64,000 bases of DNA, from positions 1 to 64,000 of the forward strand of contig NW_025064907.1 of the NCBI RefSeq assembly GCF_019112545.1, given 5' to 3'. The position numbers and the translations under genes were made by a program. The notes under the pieces are model-generated. The model did no database searches, was not told the DNA's origin, and worked only from the letters and a program-made list of their open reading frames with translations. Shown piece after piece: positions 23,231-35,710 of the stretch. Position 1 is the first letter of the stretch, and each line of letters begins with the position of its first letter. The stretch is from Guyanagaster necrorhizus (taxonomy: Eukaryota; Basidiomycota; Agaricomycetes; Agaricales; Physalacriaceae).

Positions 23231-25492
23231 GGTTTCTTGTGATTTTGTGGCAATTATAGGTCTTACAAGTTTGAAATATCCTCCTCAGGTCTAATGACCT
23301 GTACTTAGCTTGTTGTTTGAAATGACACACATGGCGGGTTGATTGACACGTTTGTGTCACAGTCAGCGAGGTAACGCACATGTGAATTCCATTTCAAATT
23401 AACATCCCCGGACCCCCGAATATCCGAATTTTGGCATTCTGGATCCGTACCCCGATTATGAAACCGGGACCCGTACATGTTCTCAGACTGTAGGAGCGGG
23501 CAACAGCTGAATTTCTCTGTTTATGTGTCTAGAACTGCTCCACCTTTTTCACATTGCTCGTCTGACCAACGACCTTGGCGCCGCTCTCATGGATAAGGCG
23601 TCGGCCACTGTAGAAGGCAACGTGCGGAAATGTTGTTGATTTACCGAGGCCTCCAATGGGTATGTCTGAGCTGGAATGGGTTAGTTTCATCTATGAGACA
23701 AAGTGCTAGCTGCATTGTTTTTGCTCCACCAAGTACTGATGTCGCGCTGCAGCACTGTCAAAAATACGTCCGTTTTCCAGATTTCAGCCTTCATGTGCGA
23801 ATCGACAATGCATGCACCAAGGTTCAGTATGTTTTCTTGATATAGGTTTCAATATGTGCGCATATACCGTGACCTTTACAGCCTGAAAGAGGTCCGAGAT
23901 ATTGACTTTCCCGTACACAGTAAGAGGTCACGATTTCTCGCTCGATCGTTTCCATGATACCTCTGGAATATGCTAGAAAGTGTTGATCTGCTCCTTATCC
24001 AAGTATGCTGACGGTATTCCAGAATTACAGGGGGGAGAAAGAGCTGGGACGAATGTACTTCCTGCCGACATGGGCTATGAATACAAACTTATCGGATTTC
24101 TGCGTTGCTTCGAGATACCATGTCCACCGCCAACTGGCAGAGTTTGTGATAGGACCGAATCCGACCTCGTCCGTTGATGACAAACTAGTTCACCTGTGAC
24201 TGGTGTCGACTATTTTCTTTCCAGAACCTGTCATCTCGCCATTCAAAAGCTGGTTTCTCTTGCGTACCCTGATACCATCGCCCATCAATCCCTGATGATC
24301 TCACCTCACGGAGACGCCATACCGCCGGATCCCAAGAGACGCCTCAACTCGAAATCGTACACGGTGCGCGGTGTGTGGAATGGTGTGACCCGCTCCATAG
24401 GGTTCAATCCCGATACGGCGTCCATAGCACAGCTGGATATACCACCATTGCTTCTTGAGTGCCAGCAATGACCCAGAAACCATAGCGCAGACGGAATTCA
24501 CCCAAGTGTGGCGTACGGTTGGAGAGATGTGACATGTGTTCATTTCTCATTCATTTTCAAGACAATTTATCGATTGCGTTCTATGTCAGGCACTTTCATG
24601 AGAAACATAGACCTGGACCGACGTCCAATGTAAATCCAGCTGTTGTCAATGATGGCTGCCTGGTTGGGTCCGACAACAGTATTAAGTGCCTCAAGGCGGT
24701 GCTATTCGATCAGGTATTCTTGAGTGTTCACTGTTCACTGCTGTGACCTTCCCTGCGAAGACTACACGAGGTCGTCTGATGGCTTAGTGAAGCACACTAT
24801 CGACACGTAAGTTATTTCATGCATCGTCCTCGTTGTTCTTGATCTTTCCCATACTTTTTCAGGCGTAATATTCAGGCGCCGCAGATGGCTATCGATTGGT
24901 ACGAGGAGTTCGCATGGAGTAAGGAATCGATGCACGGCCGTTTGAAAGTGGACATCTGTATTGCTTGAGAATGGTGTTTCTTCCTGAGTTTCTATTTGCA
25001 TATATGACTGTGGACTGAATCGCATTGACTGTAGGACGTACGCACTGTATCGAACATGTTGTAGAATGGCATATATCAACAGCCGAGAAGGCACTGTAAT
25101 TGTATTATTTGTAAACCTTGTGCTCACGGCTCGAGGCGTGTTGCTGTATCCCAGGTACGTACAGCCACAAATGTACTTCTCGGATCTAATGGATGCTTCC
25201 AGGAAGTTCGGACTGAGTCATTCCCGTTTTCGGCGGCTCCAAGCTCCCTCCAAGCGAGACTCGAATTGAGTACTGGAGATCCTAAAGTTGACGTTGGTGT
25301 CCGACGCGTATAGGACGATTATAACATTCACCGCTGTTTTGTGAACAGCATAAAAAAACTTTTTCGCCAACCACCATAGCCTCATGGTTCCGATGACAGC
25401 CCATTTGATCCGTCTCTCCTTCGCCATATAGGAGGAGGCTGTACAGGTGTCACAATAAAAATTCCAAGGGAAGCAGGTTCCGTCACTCCCAC
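23231..25492. other. CG-normal stretch without supported gene
   Basis: Normal CG content returns here. A minus-strand frame near 23.53-23.66 kb (GGLGKSTTFPHVAFYSGRRL) reads like part of a real protein, but I cannot extend it and do not recognise it. No other gene is supported. Confidence 0.35.
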
Positions 25493-26540
25493 ATGTACGT
25501 TCCTTTCATCTCTCAGCCCCCGCGAAAAATATACCGTCGCAAGGGCGGCGGTAAAAATAGCAGCAGTAGGGGAACTAGGAAGACCAGCACTAGTTCAAGT
25601 GGGAGCCGCTCCTCCGGTGCGCCACGATTACTTGTCATTCATCACTGCGCCTCACGAGATATTCAGGTTCGACGCGTACTCAGTCTATAAGTACCAGTGG
25701 GACCTCAAAGCAGGCTACTTCGTATGGAAAGGGCGGCGGTGCTGTGTCCACTATTCCTTCTGGGCAGCTCTTTGCTGGACGCACGCAAGGCGGAGGGACC
25801 AGGGACCAGGTGGTTGGCACGAGGTACGTCCAAATTCATCCTCAGAAGACACGCGTCGGTTAATGGTCCTCGGTAGAACCTACGGGAGCGGATATCCAGG
25901 TATCACAAGCCGCGGTGTCGCTGGGCTGGGGTTCCCATTCTACTACTGGCCAATAGCGTGGGGCGGTATTGGGCTGGGGTCGGCTGCGTACTTACACGAC
26001 AGCGAGGTGTGATACTTTTTTCCGTCCGTTCCGTGGTCTTTGACTCACCACCATTAAAAGTACGGACGTCCGGATAACTCGAGTCGGCCAGGAGGAGCCA
26101 TGACCTACGCCACATTCCCTGCAAGTTCGGGGAACGCTACGTTCCATGTTGTGGCTGACAACGATACCGTGGCCTCACTTATTACGGACGTCAACAGCAA
26201 TTGCTCTTCGGTGATCAATACTACTTCTACATCCAGCACGCCAATAACGTTCAATGACTCGGATGCCAGTACGCCCAAGCCGGAGCAGTCTGTGCAGTAT
26301 TATCGTGCAAGCACTGTGGCTTTGACGGTAGACGGGTACAACAATACCGGAGCACTAGAGAATGATACCGCGGATACGCCAATACCTTCTTGGGTAGATA
26401 CCAACACGCTGAATTGCCTAAATTTGACGATCGAAGCCGCTGTTCCTCTTGTGGATGGCGCGGGCCGACAATGGGTCGCGCCGAATGTAGGCTTCGTGAC
26501 CCTATTATGGATTGTGTATCACCTCTGTTCGTTTTTCTGA
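25493..26540 (+). CDS. agaricomycete-specific Gly/Ser-rich surface protein
   Basis: Four exons: 25493-25616, 25667-25823, 25877-26006 and 26061-26540. Introns are 50, 53 and 54 bp and all phases agree, giving 296 residues. The N-terminal third is low-complexity (SSSRGTRKTSTSSSGSRSSG, KGGGAVSTIPSGQLFAGRTQ), followed by a Tyr/Gly-rich motif (GTRTYGSGYPGITSRGVAGL, FPFYYWPIAWGG). The second half has many N-X-S/T sites and ends in a hydrophobic segment (VGFVTLLWIVYHLCSFF). The pattern matches an uncharacterised agaricomycete protein family that normally begins with a signal peptide and runs through the cell surface. Here the first ATG gives no clear signal peptide; an upstream exon may be missing from my model or lost. 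The C-terminal hydrophobic end suggests a membrane or GPI anchor. Confidence 0.7.
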
Positions 26541-27941
26541 TGACTCGGCTGACTTTTGATGCCGCTTTTTGTTGTATTTCTTCAAGCGATGATACCCATA
26601 CATGATGTGCTGTGATATTTGCATTGTATTATATCTACAGTTTTGATTCCTGTATCTCTATGCCTTGCTTCAGATGTATCTCTTTTTCCATTACAATATA
26701 CCTGTGTTTTTCTTTGGGGCAGTGATGAGCCTCCAGGCTCTGTACACCCTGAATTTATGTATTTCCTATAACCAGACCTCAGTGGTATTTTCTGTTCTAC
26801 AACAAGTCTAATATTGTCTCAACTATAACTGGACCTACATTCCTACAGTCATTTTATGTAGTGAATGTCACATCATTCTACACCTCTAGGCACTATATTC
26901 ATTGATCCTTCTAGATTCAGTCATCATAATTACTGAGCACAGACACCAATCAAAGAATATAACATATAACCTTCAGTATATGTCACTCATGTCATAATTG
27001 GGTACTCTCTAATTAATCAATGTTATTGGACTCAAAAGACCATTTTACTAAGGCTGTTGAATGCCAAGTCATATCTAAAACTGATACTCTCCTGGCCACT
27101 TGCTTCAGGATGAAATATTTCCACACTCTGTAGTCTCACAGCAGTTTTCTTGTGATGTTCAGTGTTGAAGTCTATGACTTAACTACTCTTGAACTGATTA
27201 TATTGTCTTGCTGCTATGAAAAATGAATAATAATTATCATATATTTCAAGAATTTTACTAAGCTAAAGTTATACAGTCTTACTAAGATATTATTTACAGA
27301 CTTAGGTGTAAAAACTGAATACCAAGATACAGTAAAGACAGACAATCCTTGTGTATGTTTTCTGGCCAATTCCAAGTATTAACAGATCTAGCACAAGAAT
27401 AAAAGAACTAATTCCATGCCAGTTTTCTCATTCTACATGCCATTAAAGTTATACATTCTCTTAGAGTATATGTCACTGGATCCTCACTTTTCAGCTCATT
27501 TTATCAACCACCTGTGTTATCTTTTTCAACACCCACTGTTCTTAAACCATTTATTATCAACTCCAACTGTGTTTTCATCCTATTGTGCTTCCTAGGTTTC
27601 CAAACTGAAAGTCAAAAGTTTAGTATCATTTTTATCTCATTTAACTCACTAGTTTCAGTCCCAGCATGGACTATTTTACTGACATTTGTGTATCTCCAGA
27701 TATTCCTCCAATAGTTTCTACAGTTCAGATTATACAACCATTACTGGAGTATCTTTCTGCAAGCTATCTCCAGTTTTCTCCATATCTATAGAAGGCTTTA
27801 GTAACAGAATGATACTGATTGCCTTCCCATCTTGATGGTTTAGATCTCTTCCACCTCTTCAAGTCCAGATTGTAGTATTTCACCAAGAGTATTAGGTTGC
27901 AGATCAAAAAGTCACAGTGTATAAGTTGCATTAAAGATACT

Positions 27942-27946
27942 GTCAA
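27942..27946 (+). repeat. target site duplication, left copy
   Basis: GTCAA directly before the LTR start TGTTA; the same five bases follow its end at 28475-28479. Confidence 0.7.
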
Positions 27947-28474
27947 TGTTACGATTTTTCCTATTTTCTTTCTATTTTCTTTCTTTTTCCTCGGAAATGA
28001 CCCCTATCTTTGCTTAGTCAGGGCGCTTAGGCCAGCGCTTAGGGCCGTGGGAACGCTTAGCTCAGCAACCCAGTCGGTCACTCTCCTATCGCATTGCTGT
28101 GTGCTGTGAAGGGAGAGACAATGCTCCTTTTGTTCCACCTTGCACTGCCCAGATAACAAGCATAACAGCAAGACAACAGCTTTTGTGGAGAGCCTGGCAA
28201 CAGCAGGGGAAACAGCTCTACAGCAGACAATATCTTTTGTAAACAGATATTAATAGCCAGATAACAGAACAGTATTTAAGTAGCTTAGTTCTCACTGTAA
28301 TACCTCAGTCTCGAACTAAAGTTTATTCTCTACCATTCTATCTCGAGCAACTTGCAATTGCCTTGACTACACAACTCTGTTAACACATCAGTGAACTCAG
28401 TCAGACATACCTGAAGTGCGAGGTACCGAACTGTTTATCACGTGTTAATAGTCATGTGAAGCTTGGGCCTAACA
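27947..28474 (+). mobile_element. solo LTR of a retrotransposon
   Basis: A 528-bp element begins TGTTA and ends TAACA, a perfect 5-bp inverted terminal repeat, and is flanked by the direct repeat GTCAA. It contains a TATA-like TATTTAAG near 28273 followed by a pyrimidine-rich stretch, as expected for an LTR promoter. There is no internal coding region and no second LTR nearby, so it is a solo LTR left by recombination. 5-bp target duplications occur with both Copia and Gypsy elements, so the superfamily is open. It has about 13 CG dinucleotides, unlike the CpG-free DNA it sits in. Orientation is by the TATA-like box. Confidence 0.75.
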
Positions 28475-28479
28475 GTCAA
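28475..28479 (+). repeat. target site duplication, right copy
   Basis: GTCAA directly after the LTR end TAACA, matching 27942-27946. Confidence 0.7.
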
Positions 28480-29100
28480 CTGTACAAAAGTACACCATAA
28501 GTCCACTGACATCACTAACATCTGATTTTTTTTATTAAAACCAGACTCTTATGAGTTTCTGTGTTTATTATTGCTATTGAAGTACAGGTTTATCATTTCT
28601 GAAGCCCACTGCAAGAGAGATATTTTTATCTCAGATGTCTTCATTACATTTATACTATAAATATTACTCTTTAATTCATTCTTTGTATCAGTATCCTACT
28701 TGCTGTAGATATGAATTTTTCATAATTTCATCTAAATTTGAGAGAACTGAATCCTACATTCTAGTACAAGGCTGAGGTCTTTAAAACACTGTGTTATGAT
28801 GACAGTTACAAGCTTCCAATATGCACTTATCTGGACCACCATCTGAAGCATCAGCTTCTACTTCAAGAAACCACACTTCACATGCACTCTCAACAGAATC
28901 TTTTATTCCCAGAGAATTTACAGAATCCTCTATCTCATGTGCTTGAGTTAGATGTCTCAACTAGGCATTCTTTCACATTTTCTAACCTAGAAGATAAAGA
29001 TGAACAGCTTGGCTCTGGAGAACTTTTGAGTACTGTTTATAGAACCACTCCAGGTTTACTGTTTTCATCACAACATAATTCTTTTGGAGAATATCTGCTC

Positions 29101-30029
29101 GAATACATCTCTTTTCAGCTACACCTCGGCTTTTCTTAACGGTACTTCATTTACCGAGTATTAGACTCTGGACCTTCCATTCATAGTCTTCAAAGACTCG
29201 GGCGAAATGAACCCCAGCAAAAAGGCCACTCTCACGTGGAATCCCATTTATGGAGCGCTAACAAGTGGGTCATGGGTAAATGAATGAATAGCCATATGTC
29301 TCCGATGTATTACTAACGGCTAGGAAATTATGAAGATGCCACCATTGAAAGGAGACATTTAATAAGCTCAATGGGAGGATACCTCGGAGGATGCCTATAG
29401 GCAGGAACCAAGGGCAACAGAGAGTGAACAACGGCATACAGTGTCTGGGTTATAATTTCTGGATGGCGATGCTAGATTTAGTTAGAATCTGAAGGCAAAA
29501 AACGAAATCAATGATCTCATTTAGAGCCAACGACCACTGCCGAGAACTTAATAAAGTCGAAAACACCTCTTGTAATCCAGTTTCAACAAGAGATGAAAAG
29601 AGCTGGCACAGATACAGTGAGAACGAGATACAGATCCGCAGTTCGATGGGCGCCTGATAGCAAATTTGGATCGATGAAATGAATTTCCCAGTCTCACCGG
29701 GACGTCGAGCGCCAGCAGGAAAAAAGAGAACACATGGTGGAGAACCTCGGTCAGCACGAAAAGGGGCAATGTACAATTGCGGCGTGACCCGAGTACGTGG
29801 CTGAACGGGTCCAGGTCCAGGTGGAAAGAGGAAGAAACCTCCTATCACGTGGCTTGACACCGCGTCGCGCTGGCTCTTTTTAGTAGCTCCGACGCGGCAA
29901 CGGTCCGAGTTGCCTGATGATTGACCGCGCATGGGATTTGCGAGTGCCGAACGCTGGTCACGCTCAACATTGCAGTATTATCTACCTACCAACTGGTGCA
30001 AGAAATTGGATTGTGAGTATATATCCCAA
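29101..30029. other. no gene seen
   Basis: CG-normal sequence between the repeat block and the 3' end of the carboxylesterase gene. No supported coding or structural feature. Confidence 0.4.
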
Positions 30030-32031
30030 CTATACCTCTCCCGGGAGCGTAACAAGAAGCCTCATCTTCTCGTTCCACTTACCGTCCTCCACCCATTTGA
30101 TAGACTTATCTTCACATAGAGCAAATACCTCATTATTCGCTCTTGCGGGTTTATCCGCGCGCTCAACGGCTACCCTCTCATCATCAACGCGTCTAATCCA
30201 TGCTTTGGCAATCTCCGCTTGAGAAGGTTCCAGTGACGGGAGGCGAAGATGCCACAGATACGTGTCCGTACCATGTGTAACGTATCCTTCCAAAAGATAA
30301 TCAGTACACACAAAATAATCAACTACATGAAATCACACACCGTTCGTCCTATTCTGCTCTGGCGTCCATCGAATCTCGTATCTCAGCACAGGGAAGTCTG
30401 CATCGTGCAAATCCCTCGCGAGTATCCTCACCGGCAAGTGCACCTGATAATCAGAAGTCATCCTTCCAAACATCCTCGCGCACTCCTCTGGGGTGGCATC
30501 ATCTCCCAGTATCTCGTACTGGCCCATAATCTTCTCCGCGATATCGTCCTGGTAATACCTCTCCAGATTGGGAACGATGTCTGCTGGTTTCTCGATGACG
30601 GACGAGGTGGAGTAGAAGTACCACTCGTCTGTTAGGTCTCCGAGGATAACACTACGGACGCCTTTGTCCTTGAGCGCCTTGGCGAAGGCTCCTGAGCGCT
30701 GCCATGTCATCGTATCGGTTGTTGAGGTTAGCCAGTCGTCGTCCACACATCCGCGGAAGGTGCTATTGTTTGGCCCGGCTGCTTTGCTTTCGATGGTGCG
30801 ACATATTGTTTCGGCAGGAACTGCGCGAAGGTCGTCGAGGATGGTAGATGAGGTGGGGTCAAGGTGTAGGGCACGGCAGAAGGCTTGGAATTGAGGGCGC
30901 ATTTCTGCTCGCGTCTTTGGGGTCAGACTGTCAGAACGATGAGATTGTTATTGCAGTTCATATAGGCGTGATTCTTACACCATGGCATTTGACATTAGAT
31001 GAGCAGATTGGAATGGGGACTGGGCGCCCTCGGGAAGATGGGAAACGTGATGTAGATTCTGATGAACGGCATGGGCGCCTTTAAATCGGTCTGTTAGACC
31101 AATGAGCTCCTTTAATAATCAATGCCGTACCTCCCGATAATCCGACGAGCTGGACGTCTTCCGGGTTTCCTGTCCGCGAGTGAGTGATGAGGTTATTATG
31201 CGAGCTCAGCTACTCGTACCTCCAAAAACGCTGATATTGTCCCTCACCCACTCTAGCGCGACCCACTGGTCTTTGAAACCAAAATTTCCCTTCACCAAGG
31301 GCTCATCACACGCCAGGAATCCAAAGGCGGAGAGGCGGTAACCGACGTTTACCCACACCTCCGAACGGTCTGCAGCCACGAATTGGTTTTGATACGTTAT
31401 ACGATGTGGAGAACTGTATTGCAGGAACCTTTCTTGCCAACTGAGAGGATCAGCTGAATATTGTAGATGAGGCTCTTACCCTCCATGCAAGTATACCTTG
31501 ACTGGGAATCCTTTCTGAGACGGGAAAGACGACGGAACGAAGATGTTCACGAAGAGACTAGAGATTATTCACTCATCTCATGGAAGGGGTCGAAAAGAAC
31601 AATGGGACACACGGATTCTCGGAGGGTTTTCCGTAGCCCACTTGATCGACATGGTAACTCCCGGCGGCCGCTTGGCCGTCTCTTCTTGGCTGAAATGCCC
31701 CTGTAGAAGTGTCACGTCCGTATCAATGAAGACGTGTATACACTAGCTGCTCACAGGTATCCTCCGTGATGTACTCCTTCTTCTCGTACTTGTAGTCCAA
31801 TGGAAGTGGTTCCGGATCCATGAATCGTCCAGGTGGTAGCGCATAGGGCACCTCTGAAAGTTCATACACGATAAACTGTACGCCATCGTGAGATGAACGT
31901 TGATTCTCACCTAAGAACGTGGCTGTCCCATTCTTCGCTCGACCACCGGTCACACTACCGTATTTGGTGTCTACAACGACACGTTCGGGATTGGCAGCAA
32001 GCTCATCGTGTATGTGGGGGACCGATGCCAT
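30030..32031 (-). CDS. type-B carboxylesterase (alpha/beta hydrolase)
   Basis: Nine exons on the minus strand: 32031-31911, 31853-31755, 31700-31613, 31557-31480, 31428-31220, 31169-31131, 31078-30979, 30927-30341 and 30286-30030. Introns are 50-57 bp and all phases agree, giving 525 residues. The product has the order of the carboxylesterase family: an N-terminal EVPYALPPGRFMDPEPLP strand-turn, the oxyanion motif YLHGGFLQ, the nucleophile elbow GLSGGA (Ser210), QFQAFCRALHLD, and a late THGTD histidine (H445). It hydrolyses carboxylic esters; the acceptor is unknown. The start reads MASVPHIHDELAANPE, with no signal peptide, so it is probably intracellular. The elbow has GLSGG rather than the more common GESAG, as in a fungal subgroup. 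Exons 6 and 4 are only 39 and 78 bp. Confidence 0.9.
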
Positions 32032-32678
32032 GAAGGAAAGTGTTCGACGAGGCCACGGACCGATGAATATATATCGATATTCGGGGCACGCTCCCCGGAA
32101 ATAGATCGGATTTTGGAAAGATAGCTTGATAGGTTATTCAAACGCGATTTCTAGCACTGATTGCTATTTACTGGACCCTGGCGTATATTTCTGTCACTAC
32201 CATCAGGGTGGAAGAAGGCAGGGATTAGCTTTCCTGAAAACAAAGGTTGGCGGGAACATTGACAAAGCTATTATTCACTCACGTATTCTATGTTTGCCTC
32301 GGGCAACTATAGCAGCATGACTCTCGTGATAAGCATGGTATCCGGACCTGGATCTTCTGGGGATAAGATACGAATTCGAAAAAATAGGCAGGCAGTTCCG
32401 CGAAGTCGGCAACTGAATGTAGCATCGAGAATTTATTGAACAGGTAATTATGCGAGATCAAGAGTGTAGCCCATCACTGCTGCTAGCTACTTTCTGGACC
32501 AAACGCGTCGGGAACCTGGTCACTGGTCAGGTTGAGGTCGGCGATGTCGGTCCGACCGTCCCTCGCGTCACATCGGTAACGTCGTATCACGGTCACAAAA
32601 ATCCTTTCCTCCTGCTCCCCATTGTCGTCGTTCACGACGGCGGTCGTGCTTGGGATGCTCCACTTTCCTTCTACACGC
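32032..32678. other. divergent intergenic region
   Basis: The promoters of the carboxylesterase and of the Sec2-like gene must both lie here, back to back. No further gene is seen. Confidence 0.5.
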
Positions 32679-34177
32679 ATGAACGGTGGGACCAATGCCA
32701 CCAACAGGCGTTTGGATGGCTTGAACGCAACGCAGCAAAAATCCTCTTCGGATCCGTTATTTCTTGCTATCGAGGAAGAACTACATGATACTCGACGCGT
32801 GCATGCAGACGGGCAGGAGGACGATTTGCGCCTGGCGCTGAGTATGGTTATTACCCGGGTTACTGAACTGGTGAGTACTCTGGATGTTGACGATGCGCCC
32901 AATACTGATCTACAGTAATCTCAGTCAACACTCCTTAGCGAAGCCTACAAGACCCAGGCAGACCTCGAGGTCCAGCTAAACGTCACCAAATCAAATCTGA
33001 AGCTCGTCATTGCCAACAACGAGATGCTCGAGGAGGCATTGAAGCAAGGTCATGCGAACGACATTGGGTGGAGAAGGTCGAGCAGTTCGGACCACCGGCA
33101 GAAGAGCCAGAGCATTGATATCGTACCGGAGAATGGCGTGGCGATGAAATCTCTGTCGAGCTCGCCTTCGTTGCCGTCCTTAGCAGGCACACCGCCGCCA
33201 CCACCACCACCACCACAGCAACAGGACAGCAGGTTCTTTTATAAGTTCCGGTTCACCTCCTCCAGTTCCGCGTCGCGCGCGTCCAGTCGACCTGGGACAC
33301 CGAATCTCGGGCATGGCCCATCATCGCCTAATCCGACGCTCACGTCACCGTCGATGCCCAGTCTACCTGTAATGGCGAGTGTGAATGCCAGCAAAGACAA
33401 GGAAATGGAAGAGCTGATGGCGTCGCTAGAGAAGGAACGGGTGGCGCATAAGGTCGTTGTTCGCGAAAAGGCGGCGCTGGAGGCAGAGCTCGAGTCGTTA
33501 TCTCAGGCCCTATTCGAAGAGGTGAGTTCTCTTTTTTGATCTGCTATAATTATTACTGATGATCATGATGGCAGGCGAACAAGATGGTGGCGACGGAAAG
33601 GATCAAGCTGGCTGAGACAGAGGAAGAGCTGAGGGAAGCCAGGCAAGAGAAGGAGGCTCTCAAGAGCGCCTTGAGGGTCGTGGAAGGGGAGAATGTCCAT
33701 TTGCGGGGCTCTTCATCCAGTTTTAGGACGCCAGATCCATCGATGGAGAACCTCGCACTATCAGAGACTCGCTCGCGATCTTCTTCAGAGGTTGGTGTAA
33801 AGTCGCGACCAGCTTCTGCATCGTCGCTATCGTCGCCATCCGTGTCCAGAGAGACGTTCTCGCCGGTCTTAACCGCCGAGATAGGCCCTGCTGCAGCAGG
33901 GGATGGAGAGGAGCTGGCGGAAGAGAACCCTACCCCCCAACATCGGAGTACGGTCCCATCGCCGTCACTTATCGAATCGTCGTCGCTTTCGCAATGGGCG
34001 GAGGAGAGAATGATCCGATACCCAGACAAGGAGGAAGAAGCTGAAGAAACACTGCGTCAGCGTAAGCCGTCGCCGCCATGGGACGAAGGGTCTTCTCCCT
34101 GGGCAGATGTGCCTTCTTCCGATACCCGCACACGATTGTCCACATCTTCCCCGTTACTACCTATCTCGCCGCATTGA
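32679..34177 (+). CDS. Sec2/Rabin8-like Rab guanine nucleotide exchange factor
   Basis: Three exons: 32679-32870, 32925-33521 and 33575-34177, in phase, for 463 residues; an in-frame ATG at 32655 would add eight. The key evidence is a long coiled coil at about residues 214-290 carrying SLSQALFEEANKMVATERIK, the hallmark of the Sec2p domain that binds and activates Sec4/Rab8 GTPases. The motif spans the second intron. A shorter coiled coil lies at about residues 27-100. Between them is a Ser/Pro-rich linker with a run of eight prolines and FYKFRF, and the C terminus is Ser/Glu-rich and probably disordered. In yeast and mammals this factor drives docking of secretory vesicles at growth sites; in a hypha that means tip growth. 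The last residues (SPH) end in a stop without further conserved domain. Confidence 0.85.
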
Positions 34178-34789
34178 TACAAGCTTTTTTCAATCAATCT
34201 CACTTTGGCATGCCATTCGGGACTATTCATCCCTCTCGTACTGCTCTACCTGCATTTTCGTTGACGTCAATGTATTTATAGCAAGTCTGTTGTACTGCAA
34301 TCTCTTTTTTATTAGGGGAAATCGGAATACCTATGCACGCTTGTCGTGCAGTTTGGACGACTGTTGAAAGTGGTCCTGATATCCAGACAGTTTGCGACGG
34401 TTTCGCTTACTTTTACGACGGACTTCTGCGCTGACGCATGGGATGTAGCTCTACATGGCTGCTACAGCTACAGAAATGAAATGCCTTCGCGCTAGATGGA
34501 TTCCAGGCAATGGTCAACAGAAACAAGTACCTAGGTTAGGGTTACTTGATGAAGCCCAAGCCAGGCACCGGGCCCTTCATAGGCCTACTGCAGATGTAGA
34601 AGCTGCATCTCTTGTCTTAACTGGATTGGATTGTTCGTCAACGTCGCCTTAGTACCAGTGCGGCTATTGGCCCGTCAATCGTCATCATATCTATCTTCAT
34701 GAAGGACAAGACGCAAAACCACGCAATCCCTTTGATGCCCTACTTGTTGATAGTCCCTGCCGTCACTGCACCAGCATATGTGCAAAGAT
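34178..34789. other. 3' region between Sec2-like gene and F-box pseudogene
   Basis: No gene seen; both neighbours end here. Confidence 0.45.
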
Positions 34790-35710
34790 TTAACAATGGA
34801 CAGGTGGTTTTAGAACCCGATACGGGCTCGGAGGTATCCCAGTCCGTAAAGGTATAGGTGCGAAAGAATGGCGATACGTTCCACCTCGTCTTCATCTGCC
34901 ACATCATCTGCATCGATAAATCGACATAGATTGACCTCATTCACGAGCCGAACGGGAGGCGATTGGGCATGAGCAAGCGTCCATCATTCGAAAAGTGGGT
35001 AATCTGCGTCCACGGAAGGCAAAAGAAGTGCGACAACACGCGGAACTTCGACAACATGAAGCCGGCGGAGTAGCGGGCAGAGAAACAAAACCAGGTCTTC
35101 GTAGTCATCAATGGCTTCTCCATCCGTGGGAAAAAGACACGGGCTTTTCAAAGATGGCAATGAAAAACGCAGTGATGGGATGGCACAGAAAATCTCGGAT
35201 GCGAGGTATTGGACGACTATAGTCCCGGGAATGACAGCGCTACTGTCCTCCACTGCTTTCATACCATCTCAGGCGACCAAAGAGTGATTTCAGCGGGATG
35301 AAAGTCCCAGCGGTCACCTCGTACGGTACGAAATGGGGGAAGTCAATAGTCGAGCGGAAGATACGAAGAAGTATTTCTGCGGGGAACTGTCTAATTGGAT
35401 GAAGGAGCTGCTTCCATTTGATTTTGGCGTCGGAAATGCGCTGTCTTTCCTGACAGAGAGTGTCCACTTTTTGCTGAGCAAGCGAGATACGGTTTTTCAT
35501 GTCGGAAATAAACTGTGCCAAACGAGATTTCTCCGTGTCCATATCCTGGATCTTTGTCTCATATGAGGATATCATTCCGCAAATCGGAGCGACCTGGCTC
35601 TCCATAGGTTCGTCATTCGAATGGGTAAGACACGCCAAATTTCCGTCATTGAGAGTGTAGTGAGTAGGAGTAAAGTCGTGAGAGGGTAAATTGTGATTGG
35701 GGCATGTTCA
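34790..35710 (-). pseudogene. internally deleted F-box gene copy
   Basis: Reading leftwards from about 35.71 kb, the sequence tracks the intact plus-strand F-box gene that starts at 36417. First come CPNHNLP-like bases and then SNDEP, a coiled coil (EKSRLAQFISDMKNRISLAQ) and the F-box (FPAEILLRIFRSTIDFP). After TIDFP the frame is disturbed and a stop follows at 35240. Further pieces continue in another frame (PTDGEAIDDYEDLVLFLCPL), then jump straight to WTLAHAQSPPVR near 34.97 kb, so a large middle part is missing. The two copies are about three quarters identical in the N-terminal part and point away from each other. Confidence 0.75.

Larger units (their letters stand above)
26590..29100. 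repeat. second CpG-free AT-rich block, split by a solo LTR
   Basis: I find no CG dinucleotide between about 26,590 and 27,946 or between 28,480 and 29,098. Frames are short and full of stops. The type of element that decayed here cannot be recognised. The block begins right behind the stop codon of the surface protein gene. Confidence 0.7.

Noticed and set aside
24301..25127. Overlapping frames of 80-121 codons on the minus strand
   Set aside because: No motif, no consistent splice sites and no similarity to anything I recognise.
33553..34029. 158-codon minus-strand frame rich in Ser and Asp
   Set aside because: It is the antisense shadow of the Ser/Glu-rich third exon of the Sec2-like gene.
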